NCBI GenBank assembly: GCA_949987565.1
Contig: OX465103.1
Location: 12,853,145 to 12,917,144, forward strand
Origin: Luidia sarsii
Lineage: Eukaryota; Echinodermata; Asteroidea; Paxillosida; Luidiidae
Length of the DNA: 64,000 bases
Reading direction: 5' to 3'
The translations under genes and the position numbers were made by a program. Under the pieces are notes generated by a model that saw only the letters and a list, made by a program, of their open reading frames with translations, had not been told where the DNA came from and ran no database searches. Each line of letters begins with the position of its first letter. The stretch's first letter is position 1. Shown here piece by piece: positions 14,301 through 23,551 of this stretch.

Positions 14301-17300
14301 TCGGAACAAAATTGTATTTAATTTTGTTTTCCACATTTTTTCTTGTGATGTGGTTGATGGATTGAGCCAAATCGACTTTTGCAAATGGTGCCCCCTACCT
14401 TTAAAAAGGATACTTCTCAAAAACAAGACAACCCGATTGGATCCTAAAAAGGAGTATTATAAAATTATGAAAATAGTGCAAGCTGCTCACTGACTCACGT
14501 GACCAAAATGCAAATCTCAGAAAAAGAAGAGGACCGGACGTTTTGATCGTAGTGGGACCATTCTAAATGGCAGAATGGTACATTGATACGCAGTGTTAAT
14601 CTCCTTGAGTGATGAGGTCCGCTGGAAACGATATTTTTTTTTTTGTGAAACATGTTCTGATTAAAAAAAAGTGGGTGTTTTTTTCATTGCTCCATCCTGC
14701 TGATATGAAAATTTCAGAGAAAATGCAATGATGTTGCAAACTGCTTACTGAGTTGAATGACCAATGATGCAAATCTAAAAAAAATGCAGAGGGTCTTACG
14801 TTTCGATCCAAGCATGACCTTTCTCAGAGGCTTTCTGTCACTGAGAAAGGTCCCGCTAGGATCAATTTTGTTTTTGAAAATGCTGTGCATACATAACCAA
14901 TTAAGTATTGGATCAAAATTGGGGTCCATAATCCTCATGCCCTCTTATGAAAGAGACAAATAAAATGTGTTTTTAATGATTTCTCACAGGTGATTTTTTT
15001 TTTGGAGCCCTGTGAATGGAGTGCCAATACTGCTCCTCACGATATTCTATCTACGGTATCTGTGCCAGCACTTGAGCTGACAACGGGCAATCACAGAGGG
15101 ATACCGTGCAAACAGAAACTATGACGATGAGTATGCAACTGGAGTATGTGTGCAAAATAATAGGCAGTGGAGAGCACTGTCAGGGCATAGTCTGATGGGT
15201 TACAGATCAAAAGGATAGCTAAGGATGCTTGTTGGGAGGGGGAGAAATCACTGTAACATTCAGCAGCTGGAGTGGGGACTGGTGTTCAATGGACTGGCCT
15301 GCTGTCTTTACGCAATGGATGCTCATGAGTGTAAACCAGCTACAAGTTCAACTATAGGAACAGTGGGAGCAGGGAGTGCACGCAAAGAGGATGCAACTTT
15401 GTTAACTACGTTTTCAATCAAACCAAGGAAATAAAATTCTTCCTGGGATTTTTTTGGGGATGTGTTTGCTCAGCCACTCTGAGTCAATCTGATAAACAAA
15501 CACATGTGTAGGATATTGGCAGTGCGTGGATGTATCTTGGTTGGTTCATCCTCCCATTGTTGATCCGGTCACTAAGCAGACTTGGCAACCGTCAACAAGG
15601 ATTGAGTGCAGGATGAAATGTTTTCTTGTCCCAAATACCGACGAATGATGCACATACATGTCCATGTCAACGCTCAGCTCTGAGACAAAGAAAAGGCTTC
15701 TAGACATCTAGGCCTACATACGTACTACATGTACTTGTTGATGTGGGAAAATGCATTTTTTTATATATAAGGATTGCAGTGTTCATAAAACGACCGTTGT
15801 TGCTATGAAAGCTCATGCACTCTTCCCAACTGGTTAGTCTTCATGCAATATCCCTGGATTGTTATTGTTCAATAAAAATAGAACAATACTTGGTAGGCCT
15901 ACTGGTAATTCAAAGTTATGTTACCACAAACATTCGTTAGCCAAGTTCCTCCAGTGTGCAGTGCTTTGAGTGCTGATTTTGTTCCAACATGAACATAATG
16001 CACGTGTAACCGGTATGGCTATTTAGTATGAAGGTGGCAAAACCACTTGCTCATAATACAAGAGGCCAAGATCATTTGTAGATGAATGCCAACAACCCGC
16101 CATTTATAGATCCAATTACCAGATAAAGTTGCCACTAATGGGCTGTTTTGACAAACCCCAGCTCAGCTGGCAATGAATCTGTGCATTAAATGTCAGAGCA
16201 ATTAGGGATGGCTCGGTCATTGATCGCCTTCCACTGACAGTGATCTCCGAGATCACACCCTGCCCTAGAGCTGACACTGGCATGAATGGCATACCGGTAG
16301 TTGGGTCTCCATACGAGACAGACTTCAGTGAAGTTCAGTCATTCCTTTATATTCAAGATCAGACAGCAAGACGAGACAGGAACACCTCTATCCAGTTGGT
16401 AGAAACAAATAGCTACAAGAAGTAGGCTTTTCCCTGGAATTTTGTGAGTCCGAAGTGGCAAGAGGCGACTGATCATTTGCTCAGTAGATGAGTTTGAGTA
16501 TATTGTGGATGAGATACTGAGCTTCCATGGGTCACGAATTGGATAAGAATTGAGTCTAAAGCACTGTAATATGCTTGTGTGCATGCAGAAGCAAGCTACA
16601 TGCAAGGAAACAATGAGATACATGTACCATGCATGTACACATACAGTATGTACAAAGCCCTTTTGCACATGCAGTATGGTGCTCCTGTTTGTGGGAATTT
16701 GTTCAAGCATGATTTTGACCCCTGACATGCCTAAGGTGGCAGTTTTGGAAACAGACCCCCTGAGGTGGTCCATCAAATGTGTGAGGTGAGCCACTTCACA
16801 GTTTAATATGCAGCTGGGAAACCTTGGCAAGACTTGTCTTCTGGGGTTGCCCTGCTCTGGGGTGTTTTGGTTGTTAAATCAAGTGTGTAACACAGGCATG
16901 ACAACCAATATCCATTCCACCCAACTAGACCATAATTATTACCATAAAAGAAGGAATCCTAAAAGTGTCCCTAGAAAGTAAAAACATCACAATTTGAATC
17001 TGTCAAAATGCAAAGAAAGTGGGGAATGGTAATAATGAATCTGCAGATCAGTGGATGTTCATTGTTAAGTACTTTTCCATTATTACCAATTATTTAAGCT
17101 GTTTTTTAATCTGATTCAGGGCTAATTACGCTCTGTTTCAAAGTGCACGTGTACTTTGCCAAGCTGAAATAAAAATTAACTGTAGAGTGTAGACTATGTC
17201 TGCTTGCAGGAAAATTAACATGTCATTTGAAATTGAATAGTGGATGGCGTTTGCTGGTATCAAAGGTAAATGATTATCTAAGATGGAGCTGATGACGTAT

Positions 17301-20300
17301 GCGCAGTGTCTAACACTGAGAGGAGAATGAGCCAACAGACAGACAGAAAGACAGGCCTGAATCTAAGGTTTCGGCAGGAGAGGAACAGATAAGATTTGAA
17401 GGTTCGCATGGTGGAAGTACCAAGTGGAAGGTTTGCAGTGACACCACTTCCAGTAAATTATGCAAAAATGTTGCAAACTAGCTGCTTACTAACTAGAATG
17501 AACAAAAGGGGATTATCAGAATATGGAACTGCCTCTGAGAAAGATCCTGCTGGGATCGAAATGTGCCTTTGAAAAAGGTCCTGCTAGGATCAAAACATCA
17601 GGCCCTCCAAATTTTGATACAATCTCTTTTGAGTCAAACAGATGAATGAAAAAATGTCAGGGAACTTTAGAGCAAATCGAAAAAGAAATGGCATTTGACT
17701 TGAACCCGAGAACTCTGGTTTTGCTTACATCTCATTTGAGACGGAGAGACAGACACAAAAGAAATGTGTTACATGGTGTCACTGCAAAGTGCAAACCTTC
17801 CGCTTGAGAGGGGAACAAAAAAAGGTGGCAGGATGGAAAACGGATCAATACCGGAGTCAGTCAGACTGTCACACCTTGTGTGCATGCACAATAGGGGATG
17901 GGCTGGGTGGGTGGGAGGGCTCAGGGGGTGAATGGGTCCCACCGGCTGCCGTGGGCACTATCGCAGCGCCCGAATTGATCACTCTCCAAATGGTTTATTG
18001 ATGATTGCCATGCCAGGCAGCATGTGTTGCAGACCCTGACAGCCTGGGGCCAATCTCATAGAGCTGCTTAAAGCCCCTACACAACATTCGAAAAACAGAA
18101 ATGTTCACAGAAGACACAGATTTACATGAAACTTACACAGTTTGAAGATGGTAAATAGTAAAACCTCGCACTGAAATATTTCTGCCTAAAATGGTGTATT
18201 TTGGGAGAAGTAAAAGAAATCGTTTATGTCTCACCGAGATCTAAACTATTTTTCAGAACAGTACGGCGCTGAATGCTATTTTTCGCAAAACAAATGAAGC
18301 GGTTTTCTCGAGACTCGGATGGCAGATTGAGCTGAAATTTTCACAGGTGTGAAATTTAATGCATACCGGTATGTTGGATCAGACAACGTCTGAATGCTAT
18401 TCTTTGACCTCGACCAATGCTGTGTAGGGGCATTAAGCACCAAGATTTGCTTTAAAAGCACAGAAAGTCACGATTCATTGTATCACCCTGCCAGCAAAAA
18501 AAAATCTTTTGGTTCATGCTAAGCAAAGAGAAGCGTTAAACAATTCAAACCCAACTGGCATTGAATCACAATACATGCATGTGGTTTGTAATTTCTGTTT
18601 ACACACAGATACATTTTCATGCTCAGTGAATTTTCACGCTTAAAGCAGCTCTATGAAATTGGGCCCTAGTCATACAATGAGAATAGCTAAACACATGTGT
18701 GGAAGTCTGACTACGGGTACCTGCCATTCTTTGCCCACAGAATGTGAACGACCATGGCAGCATTTTTGTTCTTTTTTTTTTCAATTAACCTCAGGTTAAT
18801 AGCTTGCATTCTGCACAGTTAGACAGAAATTCCTGCCAGTGCAGAGTGTGACGTAGATTAATTACTAGCAATGCATAAACCAACCCCCTCTTTGCTACTC
18901 TGTACTGTACATCTTAATAAAGTAAAGTCAACTCAATGAATAGGAATTCATTGTATGTCTGTAGTCAATAATAATAACTGTGCACATATTATGTGCACAG
19001 TTATGCATACAGTAGTTGTAGGTTATATGAGTGGCATGTACATGTACACATACGGTAATCTTTATTATGTAGTTCGCAAAGTTCACAAAATTGTGTCTAT
19101 CGGTTGGTGTGTTTGGCTTTGCCTTGCAGTCTGCCAAAGATATTGTGACAATAATTCAGCAGTCTGGAAGTAGAATCCCTCAAGTAAATCAGTGTAAAAG
19201 TCATGCAATGTATCTTGTTTTTTTTTTGTTTTTTTAGCTTTCTTTCCTTTTGCAAGGGAAGGTAGACAAAGCTATTACAAACTGACAAACTAATAGAAAT
19301 TTATAGTTGATTATCAGGGAAGGCTGCCATCTGATGGGTGAATAGGTCAGGTGGTTAGAGTGCTGGTACGCAAATCCAGATGTATCTTGTTCCAACCAAA
19401 TATCTAGTTCAGTCAAACTTTATAGTAAGCCAATTTTGAAATTATACTTTAATCATTTCCAATTCACAATAATAAAAAAATATCATGCAAAAATGCTTCT
19501 AGTCTACATGATAAGGTTAAATCTTGCTTAATTTCGTTACTAGAATTCCCACTCTGACAACACAACTCACAAGAGCATTTCCACAAACTCAAAATATACT
19601 CTACCCCTCAAAATGGTCACAAAGGAGACAAATTCCACTAAGCAATGGAGGTGGGAATCCGTGTACTGACATATGATTTACACGAACCCTAAGTCTGAAA
19701 AATTGTTTCCAAAAACCACCCAAAATACTTCCTCGTTGACATGGTTGAGGCACGTTAAACTTTGTATCAAACTGCCAAGCACTGCACTGTAGAGTACTGT
19801 ACTTGTAAGTTGTATGCAAGATCGGTTACTTTCGTATTCCTGTATCTTCCGCCGATCTCTATATAATCATTGGGAACTCTTGTCCCGCAGTACAGTGGGT
19901 ACAATCATGGAGGTAGGAACCTCCATGGTACAATCATACAATGTGAGAAATTCACGTGCTCGACTTTCTTGTATTCAAGTAACTTCCGAAGGGTTCAATG
20001 TCAAACAGCAATGAATGGGACACCTGTCACTCGGTCGCCAACACTCAGTTGACACGAGTTGCTACAACAGGTGTACGACAACCAACTATAAATGACCTCG
20101 CACGGGTTCGAAACTCGACGCGGGCATACCTCTTTGCTCCCCATGGCTACAGGGCGGCCAGAAGTGCGGTAGTGTTCATTTCAGCGGCTCGGCAGGACTG
20201 ACAACGAGGTGAAGCAGTTGTTAACGTCGGCTGGGCTGCTGACAGGCCACTGCATTGTGCACCAAACAAAACAATAATACTCCAGTCCTCAATCTGTACG

Positions 20301-21311
20301 GCCGGGAGTAACCACGGTGCAGCAATCTTCACCCGTTGACTGGCTGCCGTTTCGCGAGAGGTGTGTCCGTGACCAAAGTTTACTCCTCTCGATTGAGGGC
20401 GCTCTCAAAATAATGTTCGGTTTTTTGGGGGGTGCAGAACACTAAATAGAGCTCCCATTGAACACTGTACAAAAACACTCACTTTCAAAGTCAATTATCC
20501 CATGCCCAAAAGTCTCTCAGTTCTTGTAGCTATACTTAAAATTGTAGTTTGGACCTTCATCTCTCAGATTCTTTTCAATTTTAGTGCCCTTAGCCGATTA
20601 GATTTTTTGCTAATTACCCCCAGAAAAAAACACCCCCAAAATGTCAAGTCGTCCAAGCCGAATTTCTGCAAGGATTTTGAGATGGACCCCTTTTCTTCCG
20701 CAGCCAAATAGGGCCACATTTAAAGCCAGATATTGTCCAAATTTCATACCAAATTGAAGAGTGAACCCCCAGGTTGTCTTAAGCTTCACTTGTTCTACAA
20801 TGTATCAGTTAATTGCCTCCAAAGACCCCTTATTAAAAAAAAGTTGTGGGTACACACTTTATGATAATCAGCTCGGCGGAGCCATCTTGGATGGATTTTG
20901 TGTGCTGCACCCTGGGGGGTCGTCTGCCAACTTCTGACTCGAGCTCTGTGCTCATTCCAATGAGGCTTGTTCCATGGATCCAATGGTTTGGAGGAGTCTG
21001 AAGATTGGTGTTGAATGACACGTACAATTAAGAATACGATACAGGCCCTACGTGGCTGTACATGGTAAATTGTGGGTGCCGGGTGCAATAATAATGCAAT
21101 AGGCCTATCGTGAAATCATCGGTCACTGTAAATTCAATAAAAAGCAGAAGGAATAGACCGATTGCGCGATGTCATCACGGTGACTCATACGTTATATAGT
21201 GGTATTCCAGTAAGGTATCTGGTTCAAAATACGGAATGTTCTTGTTTATAGTTTTCGAAAAAGAAAAGCCTCACTCACCAGGATATACAACAGCGATATT
21301 GGGGCCGCCAT
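2118..21311 (-). CDS. unrecognised multi-exon gene (gene model, incomplete)
   Basis: I do not recognise this protein. Six minus-strand exons fit together: 21,279-21,311 (start), 20,858-20,997, [gap], 9,770-9,862, 5,926-6,097, 5,465-5,606 and 2,118-2,310 (stop). All junctions but one have good GT/AG signals, and phases agree through the last four exons (0, 1, 2) and between exons 1 and 2 (0). Exon 2 ends in phase 2 while 9,770-9,862 starts in phase 0, so at least one exon in the ~11-kb gap was not found. The predicted product has a short hydrophobic start (MAAPISLLYIL). The rest is polar, rich in Ser, Pro, Arg and His, without a visible domain or membrane segment, so it is probably largely disordered. 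The donor after 20,858 (gtgtgt) is weak. The introns are crowded with SINEs and fold-back elements. Transcript evidence would settle the model. Confidence 0.5.
2311..3400. other. intronic stretch, no clear feature
   Basis: Lies in the last intron of the minus-strand gene. Apart from short purine-rich runs (2,595-2,625 and 2,860-2,880) and an AT run near 3,280, I see no repeat pair or convincing exon. Confidence 0.4.
3401..3930. mobile_element. fold-back element with an extra third arm
   Basis: The left arm from 3,401 (ttttcctaggggaaggtggg, then atagagctctata) is the inverse of the right arm ending at 3,850 (atagagctctatggg, then cccaccttctcctaggaaaa). A further copy of one arm, gtgcgcactctagtttattt, follows at about 3,871-3,925. 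No coding sequence. The third arm suggests a second insertion or an unequal exchange. Confidence 0.7.
4190..4440. repeat. interspersed repeat R5 (inverted)
   Basis: Contains the motif ggaaggtttgcagtga and, inverted, caaactttccacag, around a short self-complementary centre (ctcctc / gaggag). Related pieces recur near 17,405, 49,985-50,165, 50,440-50,515, 61,865-61,930 and 63,105-63,175. Confidence 0.55.
4571..5092. mobile_element. MITE with TIR 'cattcagacagcgtttta'
   Basis: The left end (cattcagacagcgttttaa) and right end (ttttaactaacacgctgtct) are inverted relatives, and further inverted blocks (aaactgatccggtttagccg) lie inside. About 520 bases with no coding sequence. The end motif resembles that of the element at 11,197-12,716 (cattcagacaccgtacta), so the two may be related families. 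Confidence 0.65.
5465..5606 (-). CDS. internal exon of the unrecognised gene
   Basis: 142 bases between acceptor actttgcag|agc and donor aaaag|gtaggt. The phase-matched frame reads ERRLSNENPHRVPSHHSLPS and continues without a stop. It is Ser/His/Pro rich. It ends in phase 2, fitting the terminal exon at 2,310. Confidence 0.6.
5926..6097 (-). CDS. internal exon of the unrecognised gene
   Basis: 172 bases between acceptor gatcgcag|cct and donor cacg|gtgagc. The frame reads PSFSEKPKIVQPGAFTQAV and continues to a basic EVTRKH end. It leaves one base (G) that joins AG of the exon at 5,606 to make Glu. Codon use and composition look coding. Confidence 0.65.
6141..6560. mobile_element. tRNA-derived SINE (reverse) plus opposed SINE fragment
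   Basis: 6,141-6,335 is a nearly full SINE in reverse. It holds the family tail (aatggcaaagaaagctttga), the inverted B box (gggatttgaaccc), the inverted A box (ccatctgagctatcc) and the 5' extension ending in accattaactgc. 6,440-6,560 is a forward B-box-to-tail fragment (gggttcaaatcctggtccag). The pair would fold into a long hairpin. Confidence 0.7.
6561..7629. other. intronic stretch, nothing recognised
   Basis: AT-rich intron of the minus-strand gene. No long open frame, paired repeat or splice-bounded exon was seen. Confidence 0.35.
7630..7862. repeat. interspersed repeat R2
   Basis: The end reads taagcagctctatgaaaattggccctgg, and inside are ttagcatgaacc and gtgcttaaagcaa. The same family, with ends like gggcccaatttcatagagctgcttaa, occurs at 18,042-18,667, 31,493-31,720, 35,403-35,630, 43,490-43,712, 53,340-53,585 and 63,205-63,615. 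Its two ends are inverted repeats. Confidence 0.6.
7863..9289. other. intronic stretch; GC-rich block 7,880-8,200
   Basis: The GC-rich part contains a CCCTCC-rich run and a minus-strand open frame without convincing splice sites. I do not call an exon. The rest shows only short AT motifs, such as gaaataggaaataa near 8,965. Confidence 0.3.
9290..9640. repeat. repeat R4 copy followed by a decayed MITE arm
   Basis: 9,290-9,410 matches family R4 (gatttcatcaaact, caatcgcaactcacgatggg, gaagcctttgtgaaatcc), which also occurs at 23,740-23,875, 52,195-52,330 and 60,380-60,545. 9,488-9,640 is a decayed arm of the 'gtccgcactggact' element family (cgttcacaccaaact, cgttcgcacttgggatt). Confidence 0.5.
9770..9862 (-). 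CDS. internal exon of the unrecognised gene
   Basis: A strong acceptor (gattctttcag|gcg) and a strong donor (cag|gtacgt) bound exactly 31 codons, AVRHQVCQPNEFEIQHRPDF and 11 more residues, open in phase 0 at both ends. The next exon (6,097) also starts in phase 0. Confidence 0.6.
9863..11196. other. intron; 10,680-10,930 could hide an exon
   Basis: A minus-strand open frame at 10,651-10,944 has Ser/Arg-rich composition like the neighbouring exons and two possible acceptors near 10,905. No good donor is present, so it is not called. 10,080-10,300 has a good plus-strand acceptor-like sequence (ttttctttcag) before a short open frame, also unsupported. Confidence 0.3.
11197..12716. mobile_element. 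MITE ('cattcagacaccgtacta' termini) split by nested fold-back elements
   Basis: The outer ends are inverted: cattcagacaccgtacta at 11,198 and tagtacggtgtctgaaca near 12,692. Inner outer-element sequence (ctacgtagaccattttgg; ggtagaccatttttgg) flanks a large insertion at about 11,363-12,412 of a different family. That insertion ends in ccgcgtccgcactggact and agtccaatgcggacacgc. This is a nested insertion. Confidence 0.7.
11363..12412. mobile_element. compound fold-back of the 'gtccgcactggact' family
   Basis: Three arm pairs are interleaved: 11,363-11,530 with 11,825-12,001; 11,530-11,670 with 12,270-12,412; and 11,757-11,822 with 12,003-12,078. All share the motif gtccgca-tggact and Thr-free noncoding sequence built from 'accgagtc/gactcggt' words. 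The order implies that same-family elements inserted into one another or recombined. No transposase frame is present. Confidence 0.6.
13183..13420 (+). mobile_element. tRNA-derived SINE, best copy in the window
   Basis: A 5' extension (gttaatggttgaatgattct) leads to a tRNA-like head at 13,261-13,340 with A box tagctctgatggt and B box gggttcaagtcccgg. The family tail aaagctttctctgtcat, gttcccagtcagttttt follows. The tRNA-like head starts the RNA polymerase III promoter in such elements. There is no amino-acid acceptor stem with CCA context, so this is not a tRNA gene. Confidence 0.75.
14100..14960. repeat. repeats R6 and R1 (two R1 copies)
   Basis: 14,110-14,180 (gggagggtacactatttgca, caatttcc) matches the last 50 bases of the window, family R6. 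14,480-14,600 and 14,700-14,960 are family R1, marked by cttactgagttgaatgacc, gcaaatct and gtttcgatcc(a/t)agca. R1 copies elsewhere carry ggtcctgctaggatcgaaac. The long plus-strand open frame across 14,113-14,493 is within this repeat and not called. Confidence 0.5.
14961..17404. other. intronic stretch, nothing firm
   Basis: In the large intron of the minus-strand gene. I looked for the missing exon here on the minus strand and found no frame bounded by both a good acceptor and a good donor. Confidence 0.3.
17405..17745. repeat. fragments of R5, R1 and a reversed SINE head
   Basis: 17,405-17,470 has the R5 motif ggaaggtttgcagtgacacc. 17,460-17,640 has R1 (ttgcaaactagctgcttact, ggtcctgctaggatcaaaac, atcaggccctcca). 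17,650-17,745 has a reversed SINE B box (acttgaacccgagaactctg). Confidence 0.5.
18042..18667. mobile_element. repeat R2 split by an R3 insertion
   Basis: The R2 ends (ggggccaatctcatagagct and agctctatgaaattgggccc) are inverted. The R3 MITE occupies about 18,065-18,437, with ends cccctacacaacatt and aatgctgtgtagggg, as at 1,501-1,801. R3 is therefore younger than this R2 copy. Confidence 0.65.
19315..19435 (+). mobile_element. decayed tRNA-derived SINE
   Basis: gggaaggctgccatctgatg, then a weak A box (aataggtcaggtggttaga), gctggtacgcaaatccaga and the degenerate tail agttcagtcaaacttta. The B box is interrupted. Confidence 0.5.
19436..20857. other. intronic stretch with a CpG-richer part near 20,100-20,350
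   Basis: Contains a small imperfect inverted repeat near 19,905-19,935 (catggaggtaggaacctccatg). The CpG content at 20,100-20,350 rises above that of the neighbourhood. No exon or known repeat family was recognised. Confidence 0.3.
20858..20997 (-). CDS. second exon of the unrecognised gene
   Basis: 140 bases with acceptor caatcttcag|act and 46 full codons beginning TPPNHWIHGTSLIGMST. The frame continues that of the 33-base start exon. The donor is the weak gtgtgt, so the 3' edge is uncertain by a few bases. Confidence 0.45.
21279..21311 (-). CDS. start exon of the unrecognised minus-strand gene
   Basis: ATG at 21,311 in a good context (aaacaaatgg) opens 11 codons, MAAPISLLYIL, and runs into a strong donor (ctg|gtgagt). 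Phase 0 fits the acceptor at 20,997. The short hydrophobic run could begin a signal peptide but is too short to judge alone. Confidence 0.45.
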
Positions 21312-21856
21312 TTGTTTTTATTGTTTGATACCTACTATATAGGACACGTGACCTATAGGGAGCAATCGGTCAATTAATAATGAAAACAAACAATCTGGGT
21401 AGGCCTATAGAAAAGACAACTATGACGTATCCATAAAAGGCAATTCGGCATGAGGCCGTCAACAGTTCCGTTGAGTTTGACCAATATCGAAAACCGAGCT
21501 TATACTCTTCACAATGGTTGTCCAAAGGGTCCACCTATCAGTACCTAGTTTTCAAAGGGCGCCATTTTTTTACTCAAGTACAAACAACAATTACACTTAC
21601 TTTTAAGGGAGAGAAATCAATGCAAATGCAGTCTTGTTTCACTTCGGTGGTACACAGAGATTTTTTTTCGGGTGAGAGGACTGACATGATGGAACTGCGT
21701 ACCCGATTATACCACGTACGGTTGGGTTTCGGGTAACCGGCAGGGATCGTTTGCCCGGCCCTAACATTCAAATGTACCCAAGAACCGTTATATATGTTCC
21801 CTGCTGTATTTATCAATAAAATCAACACAGAATTTTATTCTTATTCATTCCTCCAT

Positions 21857-22010
21857 GGTTTGCCCTACTCGGCGTACTTTTATACCAAGCACCGTACCAT
21901 CAGTACGTTGCTCGATTGTCTTCCCGGAAGAGAAAAGGGAAATTGAGCCCACGACCCCTGCTTTCTAGTGCATACATCTTAAAAACTTGGCCACCGACGA
22001 GCTGGTCGAG
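21857..22010 (-). mobile_element. second tRNA-like repeat, upstream copy at CTL1
   Basis: Homologous to the segments at 30,550-30,600 plus 31,359-31,490 and at 35,268-35,395 (tgccctactcggcgt, attgtct, gagaaaaggg, gctttctagtgcagac). Read on the minus strand, the latter copies contain a B-box-like ggttctaatcc and an A-box-like tggttaaaatg, suggesting a different tRNA-derived SINE. Its presence upstream of CTL1, CTL3 and CTL4 marks the 5' edge of the duplicated lectin unit. Confidence 0.45.
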
Positions 22011-22137
22011 GACGTTCTACACACTTGCTAATGGAAACGTTTGGGTATAGGCCTATACTCTTTGAATGGAAACGTAATTAGTTGGGTATAGGCCTATACT
22101 CGTTGAATGACACCATTGGTGCCACTATCAGACAGGC

Positions 22138-22275
22138 ATTCGAGTCGCGAAATACCGAGTCCGAGCTCAAGTACGCATCAGTCGAGTCCGAGCCTGAGTC
22201 CCGAGTCATCCAGGTCGAGTCCGAGTCACGAGTCACAAAGGCCCAGTCTCGAGTACGAGTCACGAGTCACTTTTA
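22138..22275 (+). repeat. degenerate 'cgagtc' minisatellite upstream of CTL1
   Basis: Repeated cgagtc/cgagtcc words (gagtccgagtcacgagtcac) over about 140 bases. Homologous arrays lie at 31,818-31,975 (CTL3) and 35,728-35,885 (CTL4). CTL2 keeps only the last units at 27,632-27,655. The array is part of the duplicated unit. Confidence 0.7.
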
Positions 22276-22390
22276 CATTTGGTACTGAATCTTACGGGAA
22301 ACTTCTTCAGATGGGTGAGATGGGCCGTTTGCTAGGTCTGCCAATATGGTGATCACTGTAAGACATAAAACATCTGGGTTCAAAGGAGAA

Positions 22391-22701
22391 TACCAGCTCC
22401 CTGGAGACAACATTGTTGGCACGGACTCCCGTCCGGGTAGAAATGTACTGCCGATAACAGCGCTTTTCCAAATGTTCACTTGCCGCTATAACGAGAACAA
22501 GAGGGACGCCACATTATGGGACAGAACGGTTTTAATGTTTTTGTTGGTATTTCTGAAATGAGTGGGATGGGCCAGGGTGCTTTTCCAGCTCTCTGGAGAC
22601 AACCTTGTTGACAGTACTTTGCACGGACTCCCATCTGGGTAGAAATAAACTGCCTAGGTCAGCTTGTTTTCCTCAAAATTGTTCTCCTGCCGTATTATAA
22701 G
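22391..22701 (+). promoter_or_regulatory. CTL1 promoter: duplicated motif and TATA box
   Basis: Two imperfect direct copies (22,391-22,470 and 22,584-22,672) share ccagctc-ctggaga, cttgttg, cacggactccc and ctgcc-a--cagc. TATAAG at 22,696-22,701 is 90 bases before the ATG. The arrangement is the same at all four lectin genes. The promoter role is inferred. Confidence 0.55.
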
Positions 22702-22785
22702 TATCAGAGGAACACCACTTTGTGGGACAGAACCATTGCTGAGCTCGATACAAGTTGACGGTTGATAACAGTATATATAGCAGTC

Positions 22786-23334
22786 ATGGCTAATTCGTGG
22801 AAGTTGGTTGTGTGCGTGCTGATGCTGCTTTGTCCCGGGCTGGGCCGAGCCTTCGACCGACCCTCGGCCCCGCCGGTCTGCCCGCCGATGTGGACCGGCT
22901 TCGGTCCGAGCTGCTACCGCTTTTTCGGCCGGCCCGCTACCTGGGCCGAGGCCGAGGCCCACTGCGGCCGGTTCTTCACCCTCTACGGCCAGGGCCACCT
23001 GGCCGTGATCCACACCCTGGACGAGGACGGCTTCCTGAAGCGGTACTGGTCCGAGTCGCTCATCTTCACCGTGCACCCGGGCCCCAACGACGGGAGGATC
23101 CGCGCATGGTTCGGCCTGAACGACCGGGCCACGGAGGGCAGGTACTCCTGGAGTAGCGGCTTATACCACTTTGAAAGCCACTACAGTGGCTGGCTCAAAG
23201 GCCAGCCGGACGACTCGCAAGCCAACGAAGACTGTGTCCAGTACTGGTTCCAAGACGAAGACCAAGTCGGTTGGAACGACTTCAATTGCGAAGAAGCATT
23301 CTCCTTTCTCTGCGAGATTAACAACAGGTATTGA
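22786..23334 (+). CDS. CTL1: secreted C-type lectin, single exon
   Basis: 182 residues. A signal peptide (VVCVLMLLCPGLGRA) leads into one long-form C-type lectin domain (about residues 32-179) with six cysteines, CPPMWTGF at its start and C-E at the end. The calcium and sugar site shows QPD followed by WND (GWNDFNC). QPD is the galactose-type form of this motif and WND the second calcium-binding element, so calcium-dependent galactose-type binding in the extracellular space is expected. I chose the ATG at 22,786 because it immediately precedes the signal peptide; an in-frame ATG 24 bases upstream would add MITVYIAV. CTL1 is the most diverged of the four: it has SSGLYHFESHYSGW where the others have SDGSPLDYTGW, and it lacks their extra cysteine. 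The TATA box is 90 bases upstream. Confidence 0.9.
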   Translation: MANSWKLVVCVLMLLCPGLGRAFDRPSAPPVCPPMWTGFGPSCYRFFGRPATWAEAEAHCGRFFTLYGQGHLAVIHTLDEDGFLKRYWSESLIFTVHPGPNDGRIRAWFGLNDRATEGRYSWSSGLYHFESHYSGWLKGQPDDSQANEDCVQYWFQDEDQVGWNDFNCEEAFSFLCEINNRY

Positions 23335-23551
23335 CGAGAGCGATTATGAGGCGACAGTCGGCAGCAGCCTGGGGTACTACTCCGAGCTCAGCGTTCTTAA
23401 CAATCGGCCACAAAACCACCCAGCCTGGCACAGTCTGCTTGCACCGCATTATATCAGCATGGATTACCCACTTGAACCAAGAAACTCGTCCTAGTGACCC
23501 ACATGCACAGATTTCCAAGGAACCCAATCAAATCAGACACTGGACATGTTG

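Noticed and set aside
14113..14493. 126-codon plus-strand frame
   Set aside because: It starts in repeat R6 and runs towards R1, with no splice sites and no familiar motif.
16339..16830. 163-codon minus-strand frame
   Set aside because: Low-quality composition (runs of VHTVCVHAW type from gtacatg repeats) and no donor or acceptor pair.
17880..18000. Minus-strand Pro/Ser-rich candidate exon
   Set aside because: There is no pyrimidine tract before the possible acceptor and the donor (gtgtga) is weak.
21335..21341. TATATAG as the TATA box of the minus-strand gene
   Set aside because: It is only 24 bases before the ATG, so transcription would start at or after the start codon.
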